DNA from: Leptospira hartskeerlii
GTDB taxonomy: Bacteria > Spirochaetota > Leptospiria > Leptospirales > Leptospiraceae
NCBI RefSeq assembly: GCF_002811475.1
Contig: NZ_NPDL01000005.1
Location: 176,823 to 240,822, forward strand
Reading direction: 5' to 3'
Length of the DNA stretch: 64,000 bases
Every line of letters begins with the position of its first letter. Position 1 is the stretch's first letter. The notes under the pieces are model-generated. The model worked only from the letters and a program-made list of their open reading frames with translations, ran no database searches and had not been told where the DNA came from. The position numbers were made by a program, and so were the translations under genes. This document shows positions 50,613 through 59,805 of this stretch, in pieces.

Positions 50613-52496
50613 CTAGGATTTTGCGAATATAAATTGATCCGAGTGTTCTTCTTTGTTGCAGAATCGGATCGAGACTTCCTTTTCTCCATTCAATTTCCAT
50701 TGTATCTTTCCTTTCAACTGATCGACTAACATGTTCACAAGTTGAAGTCCGAGCCCCGGAGAATAATCAGTGCGGAATCCTTTCGGAAAAGGGACTCCAT
50801 TGTCTGAGACGACTAGATTTACCCAAGAATCTTCTTTGAAAAGTCGGATGGAAATTTTGCCTGCTTGCTTTTTAGGGAATGCGTATTTGAAAATATTGGT
50901 GACTAGTTCGTTCAAGATGAGCCCGAGAGGGATCGCACTTTTTACGTCTATTTCTAGATCGTTCAGATCCAACTGCAGAGAGATCTCTTTTGTTTTCTCT
51001 TGGAATGCATTTAGTAAATTTTCCGTGATCTTTTGTATATAACGATCCAAACGGACCGAATGAGAATTGTTGGAAGTATACAACATCTCATACAAGTTCC
51101 CCACTGAATGGATCCGATTTACTAAATTTCCCAAAGTATTTTCCAGCTTAGGATTGGAAGATCTGGATGCTTCTATCTCTACGATAGAACTGATCATGCT
51201 CATACTGTTTTTGACCCTATGTTGGAGTTCCTTGTAAAGATATTCTCTTTCGTGAAGATCTTTTGCCAAAGTTTCCAAGGCTTCTTTTGCTTCGGTAATA
51301 TCAACACAGGAACCGATAAAACCGGTAAAAATCCCCGATTCATTCGTAATTGGGAGCCCATTATCTTGGATCCATCTCCAGTCCCCGTTTTTATTTTTTA
51401 AACGATAGGTCATGCTAAACGCTTCTCTTTCGTCGAAATGGCTGGAATAGATCTGGATACATTCCTCTAGGTCATTCGGATGGACTCCTTCTGCCCAGCC
51501 ATCGCCGAGCTCTTGGCACATGCTTCTTCCTGTAAAGTTCAACCAGGTTTGGTTGAACCAATTGCATTTTTTGTCCAAACCGGAAACCCAAATCATTACT
51601 GGAGCGGCATTCGCGACAGTTTTAAACCTAGATTCACTTTCTTTAATATTCTCCAACAAGTTGTATTCTTTAGAAATATCTCTAAAAACCAAAACGGAGC
51701 CGACAGTGTATCCTTTTTCGGAGCGGATCGGGGCAGAACTTTCTGCGACCCGATGTTCCGAACCAGATTTCGAAATAAGTAACGCTTGGTTTTCCAACCC
51801 CATGTTTTTTTCTTTCGGGGAAAATACATCTACGGAGTTTCTCATTCTTCTTTTTGTTTTAGCGTTTACGATCTTAAAAACTCTTTCTATAGGTTCACCG
51901 ATTGCATCCGCTCTCGACCAGCCAGTCAAAGTTTCCGCAACGTAATTCATATCCGTAATATTGCCTAACTCATCTGTGGAGATAACTCCGTCACCGATGG
52001 ATCTTAATGTTGCTTTCAGGAGTTCTTGGTTTTCCTTTAATGATTCTTCACTTCTTTTTAAACGAAGGTGGGACTCGTAAAGTTTGAAGGCCATCTTGAT
52101 GGATGCGATTAGAACGGTTTCTCCGGAATTTTTGACAACATATCCGTAAGAAGTGATCTTCTCCGTTTTTTCAACGATCTCTGGCTCTGTATGACTGGAT
52201 AGAAATACGACAGGAATGTCCCTTGTTTTTAGAATACGAACCGCAGCATCTGTTCCATCTTCGTCTCTTCCAAGATCAATATCCATGAGAACTAGATCGA
52301 TGGCGTAGTCGTTAGTCGCTATTTGCACCGCTTCATCTGCAGTGTAAGCGGAGATTACCTTGAACCCATTTTTTTTCAATCTTTGGGTTTCAGAAAGAGC
52401 GATGATGGCTTCATCCTCCACAAGCAGAATGGTTTTCTTTCTTTCTTCCGGGATGGGGAAGTATTCTCTAAAAATTTTTTCTACGGTCTGGATCAT
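50613..52496 (-). CDS. Hybrid sensor: receiver-PAS-PAS-HisKA_2 histidine kinase
   Basis: A 627-residue cytoplasmic signalling protein. N-terminal receiver (about 20-135, phospho-acceptor D72 in LMDIDLGRDEDG), two PAS domains (about 150-270 and 278-410), a HisKA_2/HWE-type dimerisation domain with ELQHRVKNSMSMISS near 424 and an HATPase (LGLILNELVTNIFKYAF, DNGVPFPKGF). The receiver at the N-terminus suggests it is controlled by an upstream phosphorelay. No partner response regulator is adjacent. A cluster of inverted repeats lies just upstream of its ATG. Confidence 0.88.
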   Translation of the reverse strand: MIQTVEKIFREYFPIPEERKKTILLVEDEAIIALSETQRLKKNGFKVISAYTADEAVQIATNDYAIDLVLMDIDLGRDEDGTDAAVRILKTRDIPVVFLSSHTEPEIVEKTEKITSYGYVVKNSGETVLIASIKMAFKLYESHLRLKRSEESLKENQELLKATLRSIGDGVISTDELGNITDMNYVAETLTGWSRADAIGEPIERVFKIVNAKTKRRMRNSVDVFSPKEKNMGLENQALLISKSGSEHRVAESSAPIRSEKGYTVGSVLVFRDISKEYNLLENIKESESRFKTVANAAPVMIWVSGLDKKCNWFNQTWLNFTGRSMCQELGDGWAEGVHPNDLEECIQIYSSHFDEREAFSMTYRLKNKNGDWRWIQDNGLPITNESGIFTGFIGSCVDITEAKEALETLAKDLHEREYLYKELQHRVKNSMSMISSIVEIEASRSSNPKLENTLGNLVNRIHSVGNLYEMLYTSNNSHSVRLDRYIQKITENLLNAFQEKTKEISLQLDLNDLEIDVKSAIPLGLILNELVTNIFKYAFPKKQAGKISIRLFKEDSWVNLVVSDNGVPFPKGFRTDYSPGLGLQLVNMLVDQLKGKIQWKLNGEKEVSIRFCNKEEHSDQFIFAKS

Positions 52497-52516
52497 CCCG
52501 ACTCTCCTAACGTAAA

Positions 52517-52556
52517 TTGTGTCAAAGTTTTGACTAATTTAGATATTATGACACAA
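52517..52556. promoter_or_regulatory. Inverted repeats upstream of the hybrid kinase gene
   Basis: TTGTGTCA (52517-52524) and TGACACAA (52549-52556) are perfect complements, 24 bases apart. Inside, GTCAAA-GT-TTTGAC (52521-52534) is a second palindrome. They begin about 20 bases upstream of the minus-strand ATG, in an AT-rich divergent region. Operator-like; no factor can be named. Confidence 0.45.
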
Positions 52557-52752
52557 ATTACGATATCCCAAATGAGAGGGCAAGCAAAACTGAAAAATTT
52601 AGACTGGCTTCTAGTTACATCAGTTTCCGTAAAAACTAATGCAAAAGACATAATATTAAAAATTCTTCACATTATTCTGTCCCATAATAGAGTTTATGTC
52701 TTGTTGTGAAAGGACTCGTCGAAGATCCTACACGCGAAATTTCGGAGCGAAC

Positions 52753-53082
52753 ATGAACGCATTCCAAAAACGAATTTTACCGACAGTGATCTATCTTGGG
52801 CTCACTTCAACTTTACTCGCGGTCTATTTTTTCTATGAAAGATCTCTAATTGGTTTTCCGGACGGACATTATACCGATCTGGATCGCGCATTTCTATGGC
52901 TTTATATGGTTGTTGGAATACAACATATTTTGAATGTGTTTGTATTCGTGTATTTTGGCTTAGGCTACGGTTCTAGATCGAAGTGGATCTTCTTTCTGCT
53001 ATTCTACGCAGGAAGTATCTTTTTATATTTTGGTGTAGATTGGATTTTGAGAGCAAAATTGGATCACGGAGTGGGTGGTTGA
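52753..53082 (+). CDS. Small membrane protein
   Basis: A 109-residue protein with three hydrophobic helices (PTVIYLGLTSTLLAVYFF; LWLYMVVGIQHILNVFVF; WIFFLLFYAGSIFLYF). The Met at 52753 is preferred because GGAG lies five bases upstream; an earlier in-frame ATG at 52696 adds a Cys/Arg-rich stretch unlikely to be translated. Function unknown. Confidence 0.6.
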   Translation: MNAFQKRILPTVIYLGLTSTLLAVYFFYERSLIGFPDGHYTDLDRAFLWLYMVVGIQHILNVFVFVYFGLGYGSRSKWIFFLLFYAGSIFLYFGVDWILRAKLDHGVGG

Positions 53083-53484
<402 letters not shown>

Positions 53485-53528
53485 GGAGGCTCCATTTTTT
53501 GAGGCCCGCGCCTCCTAGCAAGTCGATT

Positions 53529-54029
53529 TTACTGTGGGTTTAGGTAACGGTTTGGGTTGGAAAACCATTCTTTCAGATCTTGGCGTTCTTTATAGAAAGC
53601 AATGTAAAATGTGTAGGCCTTGTCTTCTTTTCGGAGCAGAAAGAAATAGAGTTGGAGCGGATTTCCTCCCGAATTGTCCTCTTTGGACCAGCGTAGGATC
53701 TCCGTCCTGTATATGCTGAATTTTTCCGGGGTTGTGTCCGGAAATACCGCTTCTAATACCTTGGTTCCGAGGGTTTCTTCTCCGACTCTATCCAGTTTTC
53801 TCCAGACGGCAAGCCAAGGTCTGTCTTTGAGCGGAACTGCTCTCCAACGTTTTCTGGAATCGGTGCGGACGAGAGCTTTTTCCGGAAAATCAATCTTAAT
53901 AAAGTCTTCTGTAAATGTTTCTCCGGGTTGGTAGACTTTTTGGTCCGGGTCTAAGGGAACAGAATCTAGGGATATGCTTATGAGAATGAATACGAACGGA
54001 AAGATTTTGGAGAATGGAAGCCTGATCAA
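53529..54029 (-). CDS. Exported hypothetical protein
   Basis: A 166-residue protein with a signal peptide (PFSKIFPFVFILISISL). The mature part is Trp- and Phe-rich (SRKRWRAVPLKDRPWLAVWR; LYFFLLRKEDKAYTFY). The start is a TTG whose bases overlap the TGA of the upstream gene (54026-54029), implying translational coupling. Last gene of the operon that starts with the response regulator near 56.3 kb. No family recognised. Confidence 0.65.
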   Translation of the reverse strand: MIRLPFSKIFPFVFILISISLDSVPLDPDQKVYQPGETFTEDFIKIDFPEKALVRTDSRKRWRAVPLKDRPWLAVWRKLDRVGEETLGTKVLEAVFPDTTPEKFSIYRTEILRWSKEDNSGGNPLQLYFFLLRKEDKAYTFYIAFYKERQDLKEWFSNPNRYLNPQ

Positions 54030-54517
54030 AAGATGATTTCCTCTAAGATCAATTCCCTGTATTTGACTAGCTGGAATACCGGGATGGATTGTTTTTCCTT
54101 TCTGTCAATGAGTGTATCTTCTCCTTTCTTCTTGAATCTTCGAATGGTTTTGTTTTCAAATATGAATATTCCTTGGTATTCTCCTGTGACTTCGTAAGGC
54201 GCACCGGCAGCCAACTTAGAAACATATTTTCTTAATCTTCTATCGAATTTATTATCTCTATATTTATAATATAATGTATGTCCGTTCCAATCATAGAATA
54301 CTACGTAGTTTTCCTTTAGGCCTTGGTAATATAGTTTGATTGTTTCCGGATAATTCGGAGAAGAATCCGTTAAGGATTCTTTTATATCTAGCGCTCTAGG
54401 TTCTTGTAGAGTGATTGTCCCTCGGTAGGTGTTTCCGGCGGGTTCCGCGTCCAATCTTCTCCCATCCGATGCTGGTACCAAACAAAGGATCGTGGATAGG
54501 AGAAGAAATCGTTTCAT
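54026..54517 (-). CDS. Exported hypothetical protein
   Basis: A 163-residue protein with a signal peptide (MKRFLLLSTILCLVPAS). The mature part has mixed beta-strand character with many aromatic residues (YYQGLKENYVVFYDWNGH) and ends EEIIF. The ATG at 54517 is one base after the stop of the HEAT-repeat gene. The frame stays open upstream inside that gene, but the hydrophobic leader begins at this Met. No family recognised. Cotranscribed with its neighbours. Confidence 0.65.
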   Translation of the reverse strand: MKRFLLLSTILCLVPASDGRRLDAEPAGNTYRGTITLQEPRALDIKESLTDSSPNYPETIKLYYQGLKENYVVFYDWNGHTLYYKYRDNKFDRRLRKYVSKLAAGAPYEVTGEYQGIFIFENKTIRRFKKKGEDTLIDRKEKQSIPVFQLVKYRELILEEIIF

Positions 54518-54518
54518 A

Positions 54519-55883
54519 CTAATCGTTTTCCAGATCCTCGGATTCTCCGCCGGAAGGTTTTCCTCCTCCGGAAGAACCGCCACCGCTGCCATCTCCGGAG
54601 GAGGATCCGCTTCCTTCTCCACTCAATGGAACTGGATTGGAACCTTCTCCGCCTCCACCGCTAGGTCTGGACCTTCTGGAAGAAGAACCGGAACCTCCGG
54701 CTTTTCTTGTGCTAGTATCTTTTGTAGGTTTAGTGTCTGTGCTTGCAGGAACAAAACTAGGATCCAGTTTTTTGCGAAGTTGGTCTAACGCGTTTTGTGC
54801 GGCACGTTTTACTTTTTCGCTAGGATCTCTTTGCGCCTTATACTCTAAAATTTCGATCACCGCCGGATCTTCTGTTTCTGCCAAATGTTTGATGGCTCGA
54901 AGTCTGACCATTGCATCGTCGTCTCTTGCGAAAGAATATAATTCTTCTATAATTTCCTTATCTCCTAAGGCGACAAGGGCAGTGATCGTATGTATCTTGA
55001 GTGCTTGGTAATCCTGAATATCGTTCTTGGATTTTAAGGCGCGGATCTTTTCCAAAAGTTCTCTGAGTGGGGTAATTGCAGCTTCTGATTTGATCTTTCC
55101 GAGGGCGTTTACCGAGTAGGCGCGAAGTGTAATCGGTTCTTTTTCGTCTTTTACTGTTGCAATCAGAACATTCTCAATCGAAGACCTTTTTACTTTCCCG
55201 AAATAAAGTGCGATCTGAGCCCTTACTTCGGGATCATTAAATTTCTCTTGGAATCTTGCTTCTAATACGGAGAATGCTTCGTTTGCCTGAGGAAATTCTG
55301 CCAAGGTTTCGATGAGCGCGATCAGAAAATTCGAATTTTTGGTGAAGTCTTGGCTTTTGAGTAATTCGGTTAAAACAGGAATTCCTGAATCGAATTTGAG
55401 TTTTTTGACTACATAGACAGCTTCTTTCTGCACGTCTTGTTGATCATATTTTAATAATGCGATGATCTTATCTTCGAATTGTGTGAGTTTTAGAATTCCT
55501 GAAATTCTAAGAGCGTAGATTTTCATGGACCAATCCGGATCCTTGGAAAGGATCACTCCGACTTGGTCGTACAATTCTCCTGCGTCTTCTTTTGGAAAAT
55601 CTTCTAGTTCTCTGAGAGCGCTTGCTCTTTCTTTTGTGGTTCCGTATTTTAAGACCTTGGAGAGAACTTCTTTCTTTTTGCGGATCTGTTCTTCCGTATA
55701 TTTAGGCTTAGGCGGAGCTTCTTTAGCGGCTAAGGAGCCGAAAGAAAACAAACAAAGTATCAGGGAGAGCGAGTAAATGCTTCCTAGGAAAATTTTACCG
55801 GAATGCTTCAGGTGATTATTCGCCTGTTTGTTGCAGTTTGCGGTTTTCTTCTTCGAGTTCCTTAATTTTTCTGTTAAGCTCAT
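54519..55883 (-). CDS. Exported HEAT-repeat protein with Gly/Ser-rich tail
   Basis: A protein of up to 454 residues. After a hydrophobic segment ([20 protein letters not shown]) come HEAT-like helical repeats (about 60-370; e.g. [39 protein letters not shown]) and a low-complexity Gly/Ser/Pro tail. The only ATG start lies 68 bases inside the upstream response-regulator gene and gives a 33-residue basic N-terminal extension before the signal segment. A CTG at 55811 would give a classical signal peptide, so the true start is uncertain. HEAT repeats suggest a protein-binding scaffold in the envelope. Confidence 0.7.
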   Translation of the reverse strand: MSLTEKLRNSKKKTANCNKQANNHLKHSGKIFLGSIYSLSLILCLFSFGSLAAKEAPPKPKYTEEQIRKKKEVLSKVLKYGTTKERASALRELEDFPKEDAGELYDQVGVILSKDPDWSMKIYALRISGILKLTQFEDKIIALLKYDQQDVQKEAVYVVKKLKFDSGIPVLTELLKSQDFTKNSNFLIALIETLAEFPQANEAFSVLEARFQEKFNDPEVRAQIALYFGKVKRSSIENVLIATVKDEKEPITLRAYSVNALGKIKSEAAITPLRELLEKIRALKSKNDIQDYQALKIHTITALVALGDKEIIEELYSFARDDDAMVRLRAIKHLAETEDPAVIEILEYKAQRDPSEKVKRAAQNALDQLRKKLDPSFVPASTDTKPTKDTSTRKAGGSGSSSRRSRPSGGGGEGSNPVPLSGEGSGSSSGDGSGGGSSGGGKPSGGESEDLEND

Positions 55884-56307
55884 TGACTAAATGTTGATTC
55901 TCCAGGTTCTGCCGGAACTTATCTATCAAAGATCGGATGTCTTTAGTTAGATCCTCTATATTCCAAGGTTTTTCCACGTATCTGCTCAATCCCCCGAAAT
56001 TTATCGCGTGGATGGCGGAATCCAAGCCGGCCTGACCGGTGAGCAGAATTTTGATCGAATCGGGAGACCGTTTATGGACCGATTCTAGAAAATCGGCGCC
56101 TTTCATACCGGGCATCACCTGATCCGTAATAATAACTTCGATCACATAACCGGAAGCTTGGATCTCATCCAATAAGGCGAGTGCCTCTTCTGCGCTTCGT
56201 GCGGTTTCGATCTCATGAGTTTTACCGAACTCGTTATGAAGCTGTTCCTGGAGAGTCTCAAGGACCGACACTTCATCATCGACACAAATAATATAACCTT
56301 TATTCAT
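55816..56307 (-). CDS. Response regulator (receiver domain with C-terminal coiled coil)
   Basis: A 163-residue single-domain regulator. Receiver: acidic pair D10/D11 (VDDEVSVL), phospho-acceptor D62 ([10 protein letters not shown]), Thr in LLTGQAG, Lys in YVEKPW. The last ~40 residues form a Lys/Glu-rich coiled coil ([17 protein letters not shown]). No DNA-binding output domain, so it probably acts through protein contacts. The start chosen at 56307 has AGGA upstream; the frame is open for 23 more residues. It overlaps the HEAT gene by 68 bases if that gene starts at its ATG. Confidence 0.8.
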   Translation of the reverse strand: MNKGYIICVDDEVSVLETLQEQLHNEFGKTHEIETARSAEEALALLDEIQASGYVIEVIITDQVMPGMKGADFLESVHKRSPDSIKILLTGQAGLDSAIHAINFGGLSRYVEKPWNIEDLTKDIRSLIDKFRQNLENQHLVNELNRKIKELEEENRKLQQTGE

Positions 56308-56415
56308 AATCCTAGACCGAAAGGTAGCCGGTTTCCCGGAACTAGAGAGTTTTGGAGAATTCTCCAGGAATGTCAAGTAGTAGAATCTTCTTCTTGTAGT
56401 ATCTTCGACTCAAAA

Positions 56416-57762
56416 TTAGGTTCTTGGATCTAAAAGCCTAGTTTCTCTGGGAAGAAGGATCTGGATGTCATTTGGAAGTTCCGAAATCCCGGAACAGATT
56501 TTTCTCCAGTTTTGTCCGGAACCAGGAAAGGAAGAAGGGTAGCTCTCCAAGGAATTTTCCCAACCGGAGAATGCCTCGGCATTCTTGGCATTCGAGTCGA
56601 TTTCGGAAAGAATCGGGATCGGACTCCATTTTTTTAATATTTCTAGGACGCTCGTTCTTGTTCTCCATCGAGATTCAGGTGTATATCTCGAATTATATAA
56701 GCTTCGCTTTCGATCTATGAAAAATCTGTCGTATCTTTCATAGCCTGTGGACCTGCAGTGAGTTTTTCCTCCTTCTCTCTCGAACCCGAATCCTTTCAAT
56801 AGAACGGATCCTGCTCCTAATGATTGGAGTAGTGAAACTGCGAGTCCCGCCACATTTAGGCTAGGGTTTTCCAAGATCGGTGCATTTGGATAAAATTTTG
56901 CTCCCAGGATTTGGTCCAGTGGATGAGTAGAAAGATAGATGATCTTTGGATTTTTCAGGTCGAAGATCCTACAAGCCCCGCCAAACCAAGTGAAGATTGG
57001 AATATTCTCAGGAATGTGCTCCGGAAAATGGTAGAATGTACCAAGTCCGCTGTCTATTGAAAGCACTGCATGTGGCTGGATTCCAGTTTCTAATAAATAC
57101 CCAAGTGCAGTATCTGAACTGAGTACGAATAATTTCTCTTTGTTTTGTCGGATCCAATCGATCTCAGATTCTAAATTTGGCGAAGCTCCTACAAAACATC
57201 CGATCTTTCCAGGACTCGGCGAAAGAGTTTTTCCCAAGATCCTATAAGAGTCCGGACTTTCTGAGGATTTTTTTAGATGTTTGAAGAAGTTTCTGACCCA
57301 GAGTCTTCCGAATTCTTGCTTCGCTAGTTTATTTTGAGAAATAGATTCTTTTTTCTGGAAGAAGGATAAGATCTTTTTGCTTAGATCAGGATAACGTCTG
57401 GAATAATTCGGATGAATGAAAATTCGAAGATTCTTGGTTCCTGTAGGCATCCAGTCGGATCTATCTAGTTTTTCGAATTTCTCCCAACCGTAATAGATCG
57501 GAACTTTGCCTAATTTTTCCTTAAGTTCCGCGCCAACCAAAGCTTCTAATTCGGAGAATGGTTCGAGTAGAAGGATTTTTGTAGTATCTTCGACAGATTT
57601 CAGATAAGAAACCGCATGATACCCACAGCCAATCCCAATAATCACTAGGAATTCGTCTTTTTGTAAGGATTGAGGAATAGAAAGGGAGATTCTCTCTCCC
57701 TCTTTGATTGGATTTTGTGTGGAATGTAGATGGAAGGAGGAATTTTCCTCCTTCAAATTCAA
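56416..57762 (-). CDS. DUF115/Maf-type protein (motility-associated glycosyltransferase-like)
   Basis: A 448-residue soluble protein of the DUF115 family, with a GIGCGYHAVSYL Rossmann-like strand near 43 and the characteristic PGKIGCFVGASPNLE and SSDTALGYLLETGIQPHAVLSIDSG region near 200. Relatives include Maf flagellin glycosyltransferases (nonulosonic-acid transfer) and MptE-like pterin kinases. The presence of a NeuB-type synthase elsewhere in the window makes a glycan role tempting but unproven. No flagellin gene is adjacent. Confidence 0.75.
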   Translation of the reverse strand: MNLKEENSSFHLHSTQNPIKEGERISLSIPQSLQKDEFLVIIGIGCGYHAVSYLKSVEDTTKILLLEPFSELEALVGAELKEKLGKVPIYYGWEKFEKLDRSDWMPTGTKNLRIFIHPNYSRRYPDLSKKILSFFQKKESISQNKLAKQEFGRLWVRNFFKHLKKSSESPDSYRILGKTLSPSPGKIGCFVGASPNLESEIDWIRQNKEKLFVLSSDTALGYLLETGIQPHAVLSIDSGLGTFYHFPEHIPENIPIFTWFGGACRIFDLKNPKIIYLSTHPLDQILGAKFYPNAPILENPSLNVAGLAVSLLQSLGAGSVLLKGFGFEREGGKTHCRSTGYERYDRFFIDRKRSLYNSRYTPESRWRTRTSVLEILKKWSPIPILSEIDSNAKNAEAFSGWENSLESYPSSFPGSGQNWRKICSGISELPNDIQILLPRETRLLDPRT

Positions 57763-57798
57763 AGAACCGTCAGATTGCCGGACAAGCTGGAAGATAGA

Positions 57799-58284
57799 TT
57801 AATCCTCGTCTTCTTCTTCCTCATCGTCGGAATCATCATCATCTTCTTCGTCTTCATCCTCGTCGTCATCGGAATCATCTTCCTCTTCGTCGTAGGATTC
57901 TCCCTCTTCACCGTCTTCCATGTCCATAAGAGGTTTCGCAGCTTCTTCCGGAATGAAATCTTCTTCCATATCTTCTTCTGCGATGGGAGCTTGGGGAGCC
58001 TCGAATAGTCCGTTGAATTGGGAATAAGTGGCTCCGTTGCCTTGAGCTTCTGCTTCAGTTATAGCTCTTTCTTCTTTAGTTACGTATTTATACTGAACTT
58101 CGTCGTTTGCGAGTGCAAACATCGCTTGGACGGCAAGTTTGCGTCCTTTGATCTTTTTAGGTAATTCGAGTCTGTCGATTCTATCCAGGACTTGAAAGCC
58201 AGCTACAGCTCTTTCATACTTGTTTTTTTTGGCCAGTTCAATCAAAGTTACAATATCGAATTCTGAATTCTGGTTCTGGGTCAT
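57799..58284 (-). CDS. rpoZ: DNA-directed RNA polymerase omega-like subunit with a long acidic tail
   Basis: A 161-residue protein. Residues 1-85 have the omega layout: a basic helical region (IELAKKNKYERAVAGFQVLD), a linker and a helix like KGRKLAVQAMFALANDEVQY. From about 105 the sequence becomes a ~55-residue, almost pure Asp/Glu tail broken by a few Ser and Met. The ATG at 58284 is supported by AGGA and by the omega motif location; a longer frame starts at 58335. The omega assignment is by layout, not search. The tail is unusual for omega. Confidence 0.65.
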   Translation of the reverse strand: MTQNQNSEFDIVTLIELAKKNKYERAVAGFQVLDRIDRLELPKKIKGRKLAVQAMFALANDEVQYKYVTKEERAITEAEAQGNGATYSQFNGLFEAPQAPIAEEDMEEDFIPEEAAKPLMDMEDGEEGESYDEEEDDSDDDEDEDEEDDDDSDDEEEEDED

Positions 58285-58415
58285 TTTGTATTCCTGAGAG
58301 GGGATAGAGGCCTTTGAAACTACCATCATTCTCAATTTCTCTACTCTGTCAATCCCTTATATCTTTCGTTTATTCCTTGAATTCTGGGAAGAATCTTCGA
58401 TTTTGGTAAACGCCC

Positions 58416-59045
58416 ATGGATTCTCAGGCCAACTCCGATTCCAGGCTTAGTTTTCCCTTTTCCAAGGGGATTTTCTTCCGCCTAAACCTTTTATTAATAG
58501 TGAGCCTTCTTACTGTTTGTGCTCCATCCGAACAATCCAATCTAGGTGTCAAAGATTTTGAAGGCATCAGTTTGGAAGGAGAGAATATCCGAATATCGGA
58601 TATTGCTGCAGATCGAATTGCTCTTAACGTGTATGGACCGAATTGCCTTCCTTGCATTAAGGAAATCCCGGTTTTAAATTATCTGAATGCAGAACTGAAA
58701 AAAACTCCGCATATCAAGTTATACATGATAGTGGACCCGGATATATTTTTTGATAATCCGGAAGCTCTTTCTACAGAACAAAAAATGAAAGAAGCTGCAG
58801 TTCTAATGAAAGAAGAAGTTAAAAAATTCGGGATACAACTTCCGGTTCTCATCATGAAGCCACCTTTCAAAGTGGATCGTACCGAAGGACTCGTAACTGG
58901 AACTCCGGAAACACTTCTATTCAAAACAAAACCTTTGATCTTATATTATAATTTTATTGGGCCGATCAGTGAAGAATCAGACCCGAATAAAATCCCTAAA
59001 AATATGAAAGTGATCTTCTTCAAAAGAATGGCCGGCCAATCATGA
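58416..59045 (+). CDS. TlpA/thioredoxin-like lipoprotein
   Basis: A 209-residue envelope protein. The N-terminus has a basic region then a hydrophobic stretch ending LLTV-C35, a plausible lipobox. The thioredoxin-fold active site is PNCLPC (C77, C80), followed by a TlpA-like insertion and a cis-Pro strand [10 protein letters not shown]. It probably reduces or isomerises disulfides or heme sites in the periplasm. Overlaps the next gene by ATGA (59042-59045). Confidence 0.8.
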   Translation: MDSQANSDSRLSFPFSKGIFFRLNLLLIVSLLTVCAPSEQSNLGVKDFEGISLEGENIRISDIAADRIALNVYGPNCLPCIKEIPVLNYLNAELKKTPHIKLYMIVDPDIFFDNPEALSTEQKMKEAAVLMKEEVKKFGIQLPVLIMKPPFKVDRTEGLVTGTPETLLFKTKPLILYYNFIGPISEESDPNKIPKNMKVIFFKRMAGQS

Positions 59046-59737
59046 GATGTCTCATCGTTCGGTTCAAGGACTGCGAAGGTCCCGGAACTCTATTAGATTC
59101 TTTGCAAGCTAGGAATTATAGGATTACCTATCATAACGCATACGACGAACGAGTTCACATAGTTCCTGCGGCTCATCAAATGTTCGACTTAGTTGTATTC
59201 TTAGGCGGACCTCAAACGGTACATGATCCCGAGCAGCATAAATTTTTCAAACCTTGGCTGGAGCTTGCATCTCACTTGGTATCTATGAAAGATAAGAAGG
59301 TGATCGGGATCTGTTTGGGTTCTCAGATCTTAGCAACTGTTTTAGGTGCTAAGGTTTATGAAGGGGAGAAGGGACCAGAAGTAGGATTCTCAGATGTAAA
59401 AGTGGTGAATCCTTCTAATCCTGCGTTTTTGAAATTGAACGGTACTTCTTCTTTTCCTGCATTCCATTTACATGAAGATGTATTTGAGATCCCGAAAGGC
59501 GCGGATCATCTGTTACAAGGAAGTTTTTATTCTAACCAGATGTTTGGATATAAGAATCGAGTATTCGGTATCCAATGTCATCTCGAAGTGACCGAGTCCA
59601 TGCTCGAAGTCTGGAAGAATGTACATTCTGAGTTTATCAAAAAAGCAGGATGGATTCCCGGACCCGAAACGGAAGATCTTAGGTCTCAGATGGAAAGAGC
59701 AGGTAGAGCGCTCTTTGAAGGAATTTTGGATTTATAA
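59042..59737 (+). CDS. Class I glutamine amidotransferase (GMP-synthase N-domain-like)
   Basis: A 231-residue cytosolic amidotransferase. [11 protein letters not shown] near 53, nucleophile C91 in GICLGSQ, and the His/Glu of the triad in [12 protein letters not shown] near 176-187. It stands alone without the synthase domain of GuaA, so it belongs to the stand-alone GATase1 group. The acceptor reaction is not known. Translationally coupled to the TlpA-like gene. Confidence 0.85.
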   Translation: MRCLIVRFKDCEGPGTLLDSLQARNYRITYHNAYDERVHIVPAAHQMFDLVVFLGGPQTVHDPEQHKFFKPWLELASHLVSMKDKKVIGICLGSQILATVLGAKVYEGEKGPEVGFSDVKVVNPSNPAFLKLNGTSSFPAFHLHEDVFEIPKGADHLLQGSFYSNQMFGYKNRVFGIQCHLEVTESMLEVWKNVHSEFIKKAGWIPGPETEDLRSQMERAGRALFEGILDL

Positions 59738-59751
59738 TATTTCTATCCAAT

Positions 59752-59768
59752 GTCCCGAATTCCGGGAC
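59752..59768 (+). terminator. Hairpin between the amidotransferase gene and secA (terminator candidate)
   Basis: GTCCCG (59752-59757), loop AATTC, CGGGAC (59763-59768), followed by TATTATCTATTG. Stem of 6 with a 5-base loop starting 15 bases after the stop. T-tract is weak, so it may be an attenuator-like or leader hairpin for secA. Confidence 0.5.
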
Positions 59769-59805
59769 TATTATCTATTGAATTGAAACGGTTGATGGTG
59801 CATAC

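Noticed and set aside
52548..52709. A 53-codon plus-strand frame beginning MTQITISQMRGQ
   Set aside because: No ribosome-binding site, AT-driven composition and no recognisable family; it sits in the divergent region before the kinase gene and overlaps operator-like repeats.
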